Shown: piece after piece, positions 22,217 to 32,713 of the stretch
Numbering within the stretch: position 1 is the first letter of the stretch
Layout: every line of letters begins with the position of its first letter
DNA from: Psychrobacter luti
GTDB lineage: Bacteria; Pseudomonadota; Gammaproteobacteria; Pseudomonadales; Moraxellaceae
Reading direction: 5' to 3'
DNA length: 64,000 nt
Assembly (NCBI RefSeq): GCF_014192115.1
Contig: NZ_JACHXL010000002.1
Span: 496,001-560,000 of the forward strand
The notes under the pieces: generated by a model
What the model was told of the DNA's origin: nothing
The model's input: the letters and a program-made list of their open reading frames with translations, nothing else
The model's database searches: none
Translations under genes and position numbers: made by a program

Positions 22217-23239
22217 ATGTCTTCCTCAACGCTATCTCATGTCTTTACTAATACGCTAGCAAATGCGGTATCGCTTCTGCCTTTGCCTGCGGTGTGGACA
22301 GCTGGCAGCAAACAACAGCGCACACTAATCATGGGTGTGGCATTGGCGATATTATCAAATCTGTTATTTGGCGTGCTTTATGCCTATAGCAGTTTTTTAG
22401 CGCCGCTATCTGGCACGCAAGTTTTTATCTGGCGTATGCTGGCAATGTGGGCAGCGCTAATCGGCTATCTTGTGATCAGTGGGCGATTAGGTTTGCATAT
22501 TGATAAGTTAAAAGCGCTCAGAACCGTTAAGCAGTGGGCGTGGTTATTATTACCAACGCCGATATTTTTGAGTCAGTTTTGGCTGTTTATGTGGGCACCC
22601 GTAAATGGGCAGGGCGTACAAACCGCGATGGGTTATTTTCTGTTTCCACTGATGATGGTGATATTTGGCTGTGTTCTTTTTGGTGAAAAGTTAAGCCGTC
22701 TACAATGGTTGGCCGTTTCTTTTGCCGCTGTCGGCGTAGGCAGTGAGATTGTGCGCACGCAAAGTGTCTCTTGGGCGACACTCTGGGTTTGCGGGACCTA
22801 TCCTATCTATTATATTTTACGCCGTTTGCAAGGGATTGGCGCGGTGACTGGATTATTGGTCGATTTAACCATCTTTGCACCGTTCGCTTTGGCATATTTA
22901 TTTTTTATTGCACCGAGTAGTTTAAGCTTGGTTAGCGGTTCAGGATTTTTTATTATGATGCTAATAGGTTTAGGTATCTTGAGTGTATTGGCTATGAAAA
23001 CCAACGTCGATGCCAGTCAGATGCTCCCAGTAAATGTATACGGTATGATGAGCTATATAGAACCGGCATTATTATTTATCTTGGCAATCACCATATTAGG
23101 TAACCCTTTTGAATCCGCGATGATATATAGCTACGGCTTAATTTGGCTCGGGATTGCTTGTCTAATTGTGCATGGTGTTCGTCAATTGTGCTGCGCTCAT
23201 AAACACTCGAAAATAAAAAAAATGTCTCATGCAGCTTAG
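22217..23239 (+). CDS. rarD: RarD/EamA-family permease
   Basis: Inner-membrane drug/metabolite-type transporter of 340 residues with about ten TM segments. GVLYAYSSFLAPLSGTQVF with IWRMLAMW matches the RarD start of the domain, and AMGYFLFPLMMVIFGCVLFGEKLSRLQW the end of the first EamA repeat. RarD proteins were named for chloramphenicol phenotypes; the real substrate here is unknown. The ATG at 22217 is preferred to a GTG 9 nt upstream. An Lrp/AsnC regulator is encoded divergently, which hints at an amino-acid-like substrate (inference). Confidence 0.82.
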   Translation: MSSSTLSHVFTNTLANAVSLLPLPAVWTAGSKQQRTLIMGVALAILSNLLFGVLYAYSSFLAPLSGTQVFIWRMLAMWAALIGYLVISGRLGLHIDKLKALRTVKQWAWLLLPTPIFLSQFWLFMWAPVNGQGVQTAMGYFLFPLMMVIFGCVLFGEKLSRLQWLAVSFAAVGVGSEIVRTQSVSWATLWVCGTYPIYYILRRLQGIGAVTGLLVDLTIFAPFALAYLFFIAPSSLSLVSGSGFFIMMLIGLGILSVLAMKTNVDASQMLPVNVYGMMSYIEPALLFILAITILGNPFESAMIYSYGLIWLGIACLIVHGVRQLCCAHKHSKIKKMSHAA

Positions 23240-23270
23240 TACTTTATACAGACAACAAGTGACGCAAATA

Positions 23271-23309
23271 AAAAAGGACAATGCAACTTATGCTGCATCG
23301 TCCTTTTTT
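23271..23309. terminator. Bidirectional terminator between rarD-like gene and smpB
   Basis: AAAAAGGAC and ATGCA pair with TGCAT and GTCCTTTTTT around a short loop; A-rich and T-rich flanks allow function for both convergent genes. Confidence 0.85.
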
Positions 23310-23358
23310 ATCGCGCTAAAAATAATTAATTTAAGACCGTAATCTTGAACAAATAAAT

Positions 23359-23832
23359 TTAGTCGGCATTTTTAAAGCCGCGCTGCTTATCACGTTCCCA
23401 GTCGCGGTCTTTCAGTGTTTTACGTTTATCGTGCTGTTTTTTACCTAGCGCTAAAGCAATTTGGCATTTCACCAAAGAGTTTTTCCAGTAGCAGGATAAC
23501 GGCACGCAAGCATAGCCTTTTTGATTGACCGCGCCCATTAACTTTTCGATTTCACGGCGATTGAGCAGCAGCTTACGCGTACGAATGCTATCAGGACTGA
23601 CATGCGTTGAGCTTGAGAGCAGCGGCTGGATATGCGCGCCAAAAATGAACGCCTCATTATTCCGAAAGATAATATACGCTTCGGTAATGGTCATCTTGCC
23701 CGCGCGAATGGCCTTAACTTCCCAACCTTGTAACGATAGACCTGCCTCAAACGTCTCTTCAATAAAGTACTCATGACGAGCTTTTTTATTGGCGCAAATT
23801 TGATTGTCAGGTTTTTTTGATTTTTTTGACAT
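23359..23832 (-). CDS. smpB: SsrA-binding protein SmpB
   Basis: Binds tmRNA and brings it to stalled ribosomes for trans-translation. The 157 residues show [31 protein letters not shown], the core OB-fold of SmpB. The C-terminal basic tail [22 protein letters not shown] enters the mRNA channel in the family. GGAG precedes the ATG. No ssrA (tmRNA) gene adjoins it. Confidence 0.97.
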   Translation of the reverse strand: MSKKSKKPDNQICANKKARHEYFIEETFEAGLSLQGWEVKAIRAGKMTITEAYIIFRNNEAFIFGAHIQPLLSSSTHVSPDSIRTRKLLLNRREIEKLMGAVNQKGYACVPLSCYWKNSLVKCQIALALGKKQHDKRKTLKDRDWERDKQRGFKNAD

Positions 23833-24653
<821 letters not shown>

Positions 24654-24723
24654 ATTTAGTTAAACGCTTAGTAAGTTAAGCTTTAAATATGGGCTGATTG
24701 TTCAATATTAAGTGTAATAATAA

Positions 24724-25023
<300 letters not shown>

Positions 25024-25026
25024 AAC

Positions 25027-26364
25027 ATGACAACATCCAACCCTTCAATGAGCAATTTTTCAACGAAAGACTTCGACCAACAGCACCTTTGGCATCCTTA
25101 TGCCAGTTTGCCGCCCACCTATCCAAATATCGTTATTGATCATGCCGAGGGTATTTATATCGTCACTAATGATGGCACGCGCCTGATTGACGGTATGTCG
25201 TCATGGTGGGCGAGCGTGCATGGTTATAATCATCCAGTGCTCAATGCGGCGATGATTGAACAATTGGGCAAAATGGCGCATGTGATGTTTGGTGGCTTGA
25301 CCCATCAGCCGGCGATAGATTTAGGCAAAAAGCTGCTAGCTATTGTACCTGCTGGACTCGATGCGATATTTTATGCTGACAGTGGCAGCATTGCAGTAGA
25401 AGTGGCACTAAAAATGGCACTGCAATATCAAATTGCTGCTAAGAGACCAACGAAGCAACAGTTTGCCTCGACGCATTCTGGTTATTATGGCGATACCTGG
25501 CACGCGATGAGCGTCTGCGATCCGCTTGCTGGCATGCATAGCCTTTATGGTAAGCAATTACCTTTGCAGCATTTTGTGCCTGCACCGCCGTTAGGGTTTG
25601 GGCGTCAGCTAAATCAAACTACACGTGATGAATTAACCGCATTTTTTGCCAAACATAGTCATCAGCTTGCTGGTTTTATCATTGAACCTATTATTCAAGG
25701 CGCAGGCGGGATGCGCTTTTATAGCCCCCAGTATTTGCAACTGTTACGTAAGCTGTGTGATGAGCATGACGTGGTATTAATTGCGGATGAAATCGCCACT
25801 GGCTTTGGGCGTAGTGGCAAGTTATTTGCTTGTGAGCATGCCAATATTAGCCCTGATATTATGACCATTGGAAAGGCGCTGACGGGCGGATATATGACCT
25901 TTGCCGCGACTTTATGTACGCGCCATATTGCTGACACCATTAGCCAAAGTGATTATCCAGCCCTGATGCATGGCCCGACCTTTATGGGCAATCCGCTAGC
26001 ATGTGCCGTTGCCTGTGCCTCGATTGATTTAATTTTGTCCTACGATATAGAAGCGCGTACGGCAAATATACAAGCCGTGATGGAGCAACATCTCGCATCT
26101 GCAGCGACGTTAGTTGGTGTTAAAGAGGTGCGTTGTTTGGGCGCAGTGGCCGTCATTGAGCTAGATACAGCCGTTGATATGCGAGTTTTTCAATCTTTAC
26201 TGATTGAAAATGGCATTTGGGTGCGACCATTCGGTAAATTGGTTTATATCATGCCGCCTTATGTGATTACTGATAATGAGCTGGTGACGCTATGTCAGTC
26301 ACTACTAACCGTCGTCACTTCGTACTTGAATCAAATTTCTACGACCAATAGAGCTTCGCTATGA
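25027..26364 (+). CDS. bioA: Adenosylmethionine-8-amino-7-oxononanoate aminotransferase
   Basis: PLP enzyme that transfers the amino group of S-adenosylmethionine to KAPA, giving DAPA in biotin synthesis. The 445 residues begin with the BioA-specific HLWHPY motif and include MSSWWASVHGYNHP, DEIATGFGRSGKLFACEH and the PLP-lysine segment TIGKALTGGYM. It starts 3 nt after the ferredoxin stop and overlaps bioD by 4 nt (ATGA). bioB, bioF, bioC and bioH are not in the window. Confidence 0.96.
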   Translation: MTTSNPSMSNFSTKDFDQQHLWHPYASLPPTYPNIVIDHAEGIYIVTNDGTRLIDGMSSWWASVHGYNHPVLNAAMIEQLGKMAHVMFGGLTHQPAIDLGKKLLAIVPAGLDAIFYADSGSIAVEVALKMALQYQIAAKRPTKQQFASTHSGYYGDTWHAMSVCDPLAGMHSLYGKQLPLQHFVPAPPLGFGRQLNQTTRDELTAFFAKHSHQLAGFIIEPIIQGAGGMRFYSPQYLQLLRKLCDEHDVVLIADEIATGFGRSGKLFACEHANISPDIMTIGKALTGGYMTFAATLCTRHIADTISQSDYPALMHGPTFMGNPLACAVACASIDLILSYDIEARTANIQAVMEQHLASAATLVGVKEVRCLGAVAVIELDTAVDMRVFQSLLIENGIWVRPFGKLVYIMPPYVITDNELVTLCQSLLTVVTSYLNQISTTNRASL

Positions 26365-27101
26365 GTGTGCTATTTATTTCAGGCATTGATACTGATATTG
26401 GTAAAACCTATGCCACAGGCATGATAGCAAAAGCCCTGATACAGCAAGGTATTAATGTCATCACCCAAAAGTTGGTACAAACAGGGGTTAGCGTCAATTC
26501 AGCTAGTGGCGAGATGAATATTGCCGATGATATTGTCACTCATCGTCAATTGATGGGAATTCCGTTGCAGCCTTGCGATATTGATAGCACTACTTGTCCG
26601 TATCGTTATGAGAAGCCGGCGTCGCCGCATTTGGCAGTGAAACTTGCCAATGCCGCTTTAGATCCTAATGTGATTACGAACGCCACAAAAAGTCTGCAAA
26701 CCAATTATGAAGTGGTTTTATTAGAAGGGGTAGGTGGCTTGCTTGTGCCTATTACTGAGCAGTTATTAACCTTAGATTATATTACCACTCAAGGTTATCC
26801 AGTTATTCTAGTCACATCAGGTAGGCTCGGTAGTATTAATCATACCTTGCTTAGTTTAGAGGCTATTAAAGCACGTGGCTTAACGGTACATAGCGTCATT
26901 TATAATCATATTCATGATACTGCTGATAATACCGATACTGAGATTGCTAATAGCAGCATTGATTATTTAAAAAACTATCTGGCGCAAAATTATCCAAATG
27001 CTCATTGGCTACAGCTGCCATGCCAAGCTAAAAATAAATTTGAAGAAGAAATAAATGGTGATTTAATATTACCGCAGCATTTTATTGAAGCCATTATTTG
27101 A
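26361..27101 (+). CDS. bioD: Dethiobiotin synthetase
   Basis: ATP-dependent ring closure of DAPA with CO2 to dethiobiotin. The 246 residues begin MSVLFISGIDTDIGKTYAT, containing the modified P-loop of BioD, followed by CPYRYEKPASPHLAV and LLEGVGGLLVPI. The start overlaps the bioA stop, so the pair is translationally coupled. It lies immediately before the rnpB promoter with no clear terminator. Confidence 0.96.
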   Translation: MSVLFISGIDTDIGKTYATGMIAKALIQQGINVITQKLVQTGVSVNSASGEMNIADDIVTHRQLMGIPLQPCDIDSTTCPYRYEKPASPHLAVKLANAALDPNVITNATKSLQTNYEVVLLEGVGGLLVPITEQLLTLDYITTQGYPVILVTSGRLGSINHTLLSLEAIKARGLTVHSVIYNHIHDTADNTDTEIANSSIDYLKNYLAQNYPNAHWLQLPCQAKNKFEEEINGDLILPQHFIEAII

Positions 27102-27138
27102 ATTATTTGGTATAAACTCAAAATAAGCACAAAAGACA

Positions 27139-27168
27139 TTCCCACGCAGCCTTTAGGTTTGCTATACT
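27139..27168 (+). promoter_or_regulatory. Promoter of rnpB
   Basis: TATACT (27163-27168) is a good -10 box about 8 nt before the RNA start. TTCCCA (27139-27144), 18 nt upstream, is a weak -35 box. Confidence 0.65.
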
Positions 27169-27175
27169 AGCGCGC

Positions 27176-27541
<366 letters not shown>

Positions 27542-27633
27542 TTTTATTGTTCGTTTTTATCGTTAGCATTATGAATATTTGCCATTAATTTGAATAAAAT
27601 TCCTATTTTTTGCAAATAAACGATAATTAGGGG

Positions 27634-27662
27634 TTGACGATAGTCATCTCTATCGGTATTAT
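27634..27662 (+). promoter_or_regulatory. Promoter of the tRNA gene
   Basis: TTGACG (27634-27639) and TATTAT (27657-27662) separated by exactly 17 nt, 14 nt before the tRNA. Confidence 0.8.
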
Positions 27663-27676
27663 ACCGAGCCTTAAAT

Positions 27677-27753
27677 GGCGATGTAGCTCAGCTGGTTAGA
27701 GCGCATGACTCATAATCGTGAGGTCAAGAGTTCAAGTCTCTTCATCGCCACCA
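27677..27753 (+). tRNA. tRNA with CAU anticodon (elongator Met, or Ile2)
   Basis: 77 nt with encoded CCA. Acceptor GGCGATG/CATCGCC, D-arm GCTC/GAGC, anticodon stem CATGA/TCGTG, loop CTCATAA and T-loop TTCAAGT all fold. The CAU anticodon reads AUG unless C34 is converted to lysidine. The GACTCATAATC anticodon arm and GTTCAAGTC T-arm resemble E. coli tRNA-Ile2 more than its elongator Met, so the identity is open. Confidence 0.95.
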
Positions 27754-27783
27754 TTTATAGTAAGACTAGCAGTATTAAAAATG

Positions 27784-27811
27784 CCAATCATTCTATGATT
27801 GGTTTTTTTTT
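27784..27811 (+). terminator. Terminator of the tRNA gene
   Basis: CCAATCAT, 3-nt loop, ATGATTGG, then nine T residues, 30 nt after the tRNA. Confidence 0.93.
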
Positions 27812-28183
27812 GCCTGATTTTTGCCAAGTAGCGTCTAGCTCATCGGCTTTATCTAGCTTCGCAGTGAGCAAAGTTTTTTGTATTTTAATAGCCGCTGATT
27901 GCAGTCATGTATCACGCAACATCTTGCTAATAAAATCGCCTTACTTTACAGTGGAAAACTGCTAGAATACCCTCACATGCCTGCGCGTATTAATCACTAA
28001 CCAATTGAGTTAGTCAGTAGTGATAAGCGCCATGAGCTTTTGCCTTAGATATGATAGTTTACTTACTCATTACGACAGTATTGGCGTATTGGCTGATACC
28101 GTAATATGAGTAAGTATTTTATTGATTCTATCTAACAGCATTTATTTTCGTTATTCAATCCTCCATTATTTAGTAGGCGCTTT
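27812..28183 (+). other. Long leader upstream of lepA
   Basis: 372 bp with no convincing ORF. It contains a 10- to 11-bp inverted repeat (28060-28070 with 28106-28116, ACTTACTCAT type) and a weaker pair TCACTA/TAGTGA near 27995-28025. The lepA transcript probably starts here and may be structured. Confidence 0.45.
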
Positions 28184-29980
28184 GTGACTGCATTAGCCAA
28201 TATTCGTAACTTTTCTATTATTGCCCACATTGATCATGGCAAGTCGACCCTTGCCGATCGTTTTATTCAGATGTGCGGTGCGCTGCAAGATCGTGAAATG
28301 CAGGCGCAGGTCCTCGATTCTATGGACATTGAGCGTGAGCGCGGCATCACTATTAAAGCCCAGTCCGTGACCTTGTTTTACGACCATCCTAACGGCGAGC
28401 GTTATCAGCTTAACTTTATTGATACCCCTGGTCACGTTGATTTTTCATACGAAGTATCACGCTCACTAGCCGCTTGTGAAGGCGCGCTATTGGTCGTTGA
28501 TGCTGCGCAAGGCGTAGAAGCGCAATCTGTTGCCAACTGCTATACCGCGGTTGATCAAGGCTTGGAGGTGATGGCGGTTCTTAATAAAATTGACTTGCCA
28601 CAAGTTGAGCCTGAGCGTGTCATTCAAGAGATTGAAGACATCATTGGGATCGATGCCGTTGATGCACCACGTGTATCAGCCAAGTCTGGTCTTGGCGTCG
28701 ATAAGCTGCTAGAAGCCTTGGTCGAGTTTATTCCTGCGCCGACTGGCGATCGTGAGTCGCCGCTACAAGCATTGATTATCGACTCATGGTTTGATAGTTA
28801 CTTAGGCGTGGTCTCGCTCGTACGTGTGCGTGAAGGAACGGTCAAAAAAGGCGATAAAATTTATATCTTATCGACCAAGGAAGCGCATTTGGTCAGCTCG
28901 ATTGGTGTCTTTACGCCGAAGCCTTTAGATACGGGAATTTTAGAAGCCGGTGAAGTTGGTTTTATTATTGCCGGTATTAAAGATATTGCAGGCGCACCTG
29001 TAGGTGATACGATTACCCATTCAAAGACCCCTGACGTTGAACGTATTCCTGGTTTTAAGCAGATTACGCCGCAGGTTTATTCGGGCATGTTCCCAGTTGA
29101 CTCTAGCGATTTTGAAAAATTCCGCGAAGCCCTGCAAAAACTACAGATTAATGATGCTTCACTATTCTTTGAGCCTGATACCTCTGATGCACTCGGATTT
29201 GGTTTCCGCTGCGGCTTCTTAGGTATGCTGCACATGGAGATTATCCAAGAGCGTTTAGAGCGCGAATATGACTTGGATTTAATCACTACCGCGCCATCAG
29301 TTATTTATGAGATTGAAAAGAAGAACGGCGAAGTCATTTATGTTGATAATCCATCAAGATTGCCTGAGCCAAATAATATCGAAGAGTTCCGCGAGCCGAT
29401 TGCGCGCTGTCAGATTTTAGTGCCACAAGATTACTTGGGTAACGTGATGACCCTTTGCATCGAGCGCCGCGGAGTCCAAGTCGATATGCGCTTTATGGGT
29501 CGTCAAGTGCAGCTGATTTTTGATATTCCGATGGGAGAGGTGGTCATGGACTTCTTTGACCGTCTAAAATCAGTCTCGCGCGGATTTGCGTCGCTGGATT
29601 ACAATTTTGAGCGTTATCAAGTAGATAAATTGGTCAAAGTTGACGTGCTGATTAATGGCGAGAAAGTCGATGCGTTAGCCATGATTGTGCATCAAGACCA
29701 AGCGCGCTATCGTGGTAATGCATTAGTGGGTAAAATGAAAGAGCTGATTCCGCGTCAGATGTTTGATGTAGCGATTCAGGCCGCGATTGGTAGCCAGATT
29801 ATCGGCCGCAGTACCGTGAAAGCCATGCGTAAAGACGTACTAGCCAAGTGTTATGGTGGCGACGTTTCGCGTAAGAAAAAGCTGCTCTCAAAACAGAAAG
29901 CCGGTAAAAAACGTATGAAGCAAGTCGGTAATGTGGAAATTCCACAAGAAGCTTTCTTAGCTGTTTTACAAGTTGAATAA
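28184..29980 (+). CDS. lepA: Elongation factor 4 (LepA)
   Basis: Ribosome-bound GTPase linked to translation elongation or initiation fidelity. The 598 residues contain G1 [10 protein letters not shown]2 RERGITI, G3 DTPGHVDF, G4 NKIDLP and the LepA-specific C-terminal domain ([22 protein letters not shown]). The start is GTG at 28184 with AGGCG upstream; no ATG alternative preserves the N-terminal [15 protein letters not shown]. lepB follows, as in many gammaproteobacteria. Confidence 0.97.
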   Translation: MTALANIRNFSIIAHIDHGKSTLADRFIQMCGALQDREMQAQVLDSMDIERERGITIKAQSVTLFYDHPNGERYQLNFIDTPGHVDFSYEVSRSLAACEGALLVVDAAQGVEAQSVANCYTAVDQGLEVMAVLNKIDLPQVEPERVIQEIEDIIGIDAVDAPRVSAKSGLGVDKLLEALVEFIPAPTGDRESPLQALIIDSWFDSYLGVVSLVRVREGTVKKGDKIYILSTKEAHLVSSIGVFTPKPLDTGILEAGEVGFIIAGIKDIAGAPVGDTITHSKTPDVERIPGFKQITPQVYSGMFPVDSSDFEKFREALQKLQINDASLFFEPDTSDALGFGFRCGFLGMLHMEIIQERLEREYDLDLITTAPSVIYEIEKKNGEVIYVDNPSRLPEPNNIEEFREPIARCQILVPQDYLGNVMTLCIERRGVQVDMRFMGRQVQLIFDIPMGEVVMDFFDRLKSVSRGFASLDYNFERYQVDKLVKVDVLINGEKVDALAMIVHQDQARYRGNALVGKMKELIPRQMFDVAIQAAIGSQIIGRSTVKAMRKDVLAKCYGGDVSRKKKLLSKQKAGKKRMKQVGNVEIPQEAFLAVLQVE

Positions 29981-30088
29981 ATCACCGATAAATGATCAAA
30001 CGTCATTTGTCTTAATATCTTTTTTTAATACCTCATTTATTAATCGTAAATACTAGCAGATAAGTAGCTCGCTAATAGGCAAATAAGT

Positions 30089-30991
30089 ATGGATTTTGAT
30101 TTTAATTTGATTTTAGTACCCTTAACCATTGGTTTAGGTATTATTTGGCTATTAGACAAGCTAACGCTTAAACAACGTAAAACACGAGGCCGCGGTAAAG
30201 AAAGTTTGCTGGTGCGCTGGGCGTATGACTTTTTCCCTGTGCTAGCGGTGGTATTAATTGTGCGCTCATTCTTGATTGAGCCGTTTAATATTCCCTCATC
30301 ATCTATGGTGCCGACTTTATATACTGGTGATTTTATCGCAGTCAATAAATATGCCTATGGGGTGCGTCTGCCGCTCACTTATAATAAAGTGCTTGATACA
30401 GGTGCGCCTGAGCATGGCGATGTGGCGGTTTTTCGCTATCCTGAAAACCCAAGTATTTATTATATTAAGCGCGTCATTGGTCTGCCGGGTGATAGCGTTA
30501 GTTATAGTCAAGGTACGTTAGCGATTAACGACACGCCAGTTCCTACCAAAGCGGTAAATTTTGCTGCCGATGCTGAGCTCACCTCACAGTTATATCCTGC
30601 AGGGCAAGTTGCACCAGGGCAAGTATTAACTGAAGATAATGCTATACAAATGGGTCAACAAGAAGAAAATGCAGCTCAGTATTTTGAAGAGACTCAAGGG
30701 AACAACAAACACTTGGTGCGCTACTTACCTGATATGAATAGTGCACAATATGCGCCATTTTTACAGCAAGAGTCACCAGAAGTGGTCAGCTCTGAAGGGA
30801 CAGAGTGGCGTATCAATGTTCCTGAAGGTCATTACTTTGTGATGGGTGATAACCGCGATCGTAGTGCTGATGGGCGTTTTTGGGGTTTCGTTCCTGATGA
30901 CAATTTAGCGGGTAAAGCGGTCTATATTTGGATGCATAAGCCACCTGGTCTTAACTTACCTACCTTTAAACGTAATGGTAGTATTGATTGA
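30089..30991 (+). CDS. lepB: Signal peptidase I
   Basis: Inner-membrane serine protease that removes signal peptides from exported proteins. The 300 residues have two N-terminal membrane segments. The catalytic serine is Ser72 in NIPSSSMVPTL, the general-base lysine is Lys127 in YYIKRVIGLPGD, and box E is GDNRDRSADGRFWG. A non-conserved, Gln/Glu-rich insert lies at about 170-240. The gene lies in the conserved order lepA-lepB-DUF4845-rnc-era-recO. Confidence 0.96.
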   Translation: MDFDFNLILVPLTIGLGIIWLLDKLTLKQRKTRGRGKESLLVRWAYDFFPVLAVVLIVRSFLIEPFNIPSSSMVPTLYTGDFIAVNKYAYGVRLPLTYNKVLDTGAPEHGDVAVFRYPENPSIYYIKRVIGLPGDSVSYSQGTLAINDTPVPTKAVNFAADAELTSQLYPAGQVAPGQVLTEDNAIQMGQQEENAAQYFEETQGNNKHLVRYLPDMNSAQYAPFLQQESPEVVSSEGTEWRINVPEGHYFVMGDNRDRSADGRFWGFVPDDNLAGKAVYIWMHKPPGLNLPTFKRNGSID

Positions 30992-31158
30992 TATCATCGA
31001 TGTGCTAAAGATTGATTTACCGATAATAGTTTGTGCTAATATTATGGCTATTTAATAAACTGCTGAATGACTTATAAATATCAATTTTTAAACAATGATA
31101 TTAATAGTATGGCGGTTTATCTATAGCAACTTAAGTAATTTACCCTTTGAGAGGTATT

Positions 31159-31554
31159 ATGGTGCATCAATTATCTGGTTTGTCTTCGCAGCGCGGTGCT
31201 AGTGTGACGAGTGTCGTTTTTATCATTATCGTTTTGGGTGTGGCTGCCAAACTGATCGTCGCTATCGTACCGGCGCAGATTGGTGATTATCAGCTGACTA
31301 AAACGTTAAGTGCGCAGCTTAAAGAATCCAACGCGAATAAGGAAACAGCCAAACAGTTTGTTGAACGTGTCAATAAACAGCTGTCTATTAATGCTGATTA
31401 TGATACGCAAGCAGAAGAGGTTTTTACCTTTACGGATAAAAAAACAGGTCAACTTGCTATTCATAAGCAGTATGAAGTCACTAATAAACTTTTTGGTAAT
31501 GTCGATATCGTTAATCGTTTTGAAGGCGACATTGATGCAACCACAGCCGAATAA
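31159..31554 (+). CDS. DUF4845-family membrane protein
   Basis: A 131-residue protein with one N-terminal membrane segment (SVVFIIIVLGVAAKLIVAIVPA) and a small extracytoplasmic domain. This size, topology and position between lepB and rnc are typical of the DUF4845 family in gammaproteobacteria. Function is unknown. GAGAGG precedes the ATG at 31159 with good spacing; an upstream TTG at 31147 is inside the Shine-Dalgarno region. Confidence 0.82.
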   Translation: MVHQLSGLSSQRGASVTSVVFIIIVLGVAAKLIVAIVPAQIGDYQLTKTLSAQLKESNANKETAKQFVERVNKQLSINADYDTQAEEVFTFTDKKTGQLAIHKQYEVTNKLFGNVDIVNRFEGDIDATTAE

Positions 31555-31697
31555 TCTGTACTCTACATTATAGAAAAGTGAATATTCATGATTGATATTT
31601 ACTTTTTTAAGAAATTTAAAAGATTCTAACGCACCAAAAGTTAGCCATATTCATTAATGCAAAAAAATGCAACAAAAGGGATAATCACAAGCCACGC

Positions 31698-32495
31698 ATG
31701 AAACCAACTTCGCAGTATCCTCAGGCGGTTCCTAATCACCAAAAAAGTAGCATGTCTGATGACACGCTGATTATTAGCTCAGAATTTATTCAACGGTTAG
31801 CGATATTAACGCGCAAGTTGGGTTATGTGTTTAACGATTTAAGTCTGCCTAAGCTGGCGCTCACCCATCGCTCATTTGATAGTAAGAAAAACTATGAGCG
31901 TTTAGAGTTTTTGGGTGACGCGCTACTAGGTATGATAGTCGGTGAAGCGTTATATCACCGTTATCCGACGCAAAACGAAGGTCGTCTGACCCGTATGCGC
32001 GCGACTTTAGTTCGGCAAGAATCGCTGGTTATTATTGCCCAAAATCTAGAGCTTTCTAATCAATTGATATTAGGAGTCGGTGAGCGTAAAGGCGGCGGGC
32101 GCAATCGTGCTTCTATCTTAGCGGATGCGGTAGAGTCATTGATTGGTGCGATTTATCTAGATAGCCAAGATATGGATATTACCCGTGATTGCGTGCTTTC
32201 TTGGTATGGCGACCTCATTGATAATGTTAATGATCAAAAAGCGCTCAAAGATGCCAAAAGCCGCTTACAAGAATGGTTGCAATCTAAGCAGTTTGATTTG
32301 CCGCATTATGAGCTGATGGAAACTCGCGGTAACGCCCCGCATCAAATTTTTGTGGTGCGCTGTCAGGTAAATATTAATAACTGTCCTGATATTACCGAGT
32401 CGGGTGAAAGTCGCCGTATCGCTGAGCAAAAAGCGGCAGAGCTGATGATTAATCAGTTGCATAAATTGCCAGGTCAGCCTAAAAAACGCTCATAG
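31698..32495 (+). CDS. rnc: Ribonuclease III
   Basis: Cuts double-stranded RNA in rRNA and mRNA processing. The 265 residues contain the signature YERLEFLGDALLGM with the catalytic acidic residues, a second acidic site (ADAVESLIGAIYLD) and a C-terminal dsRNA-binding domain. The first roughly 30 residues are an extension beyond E. coli RNase III; an internal ATG at 31752 is a possible true start but has no better Shine-Dalgarno. Confidence 0.96.
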   Translation: MKPTSQYPQAVPNHQKSSMSDDTLIISSEFIQRLAILTRKLGYVFNDLSLPKLALTHRSFDSKKNYERLEFLGDALLGMIVGEALYHRYPTQNEGRLTRMRATLVRQESLVIIAQNLELSNQLILGVGERKGGGRNRASILADAVESLIGAIYLDSQDMDITRDCVLSWYGDLIDNVNDQKALKDAKSRLQEWLQSKQFDLPHYELMETRGNAPHQIFVVRCQVNINNCPDITESGESRRIAEQKAAELMINQLHKLPGQPKKRS

Positions 32496-32713
32496 ATAAT
32501 TTTTCAGACGTGTTTTACACCGCTTTTTTAAAGTCCATTTATTGAAATGTTCCGTTTTCTAAATACTAATTTTTCTAAGTGCTAAGTTTTCGATTGTTTC
32601 AATAAACGATTATTCGAAATACCAAATACTCTTAATATGATCAGATTCATGCCACTTTAATTCAAATCACTGATAAGTGGCTTGACTGATGACAACCTCC
32701 ATAGGATTAACCC

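Noticed and set aside
27705..27965. Plus-strand 86-codon frame starting in the tRNA
   Set aside because: It begins inside the tRNA and runs through its terminator; no Shine-Dalgarno and no protein-like features.
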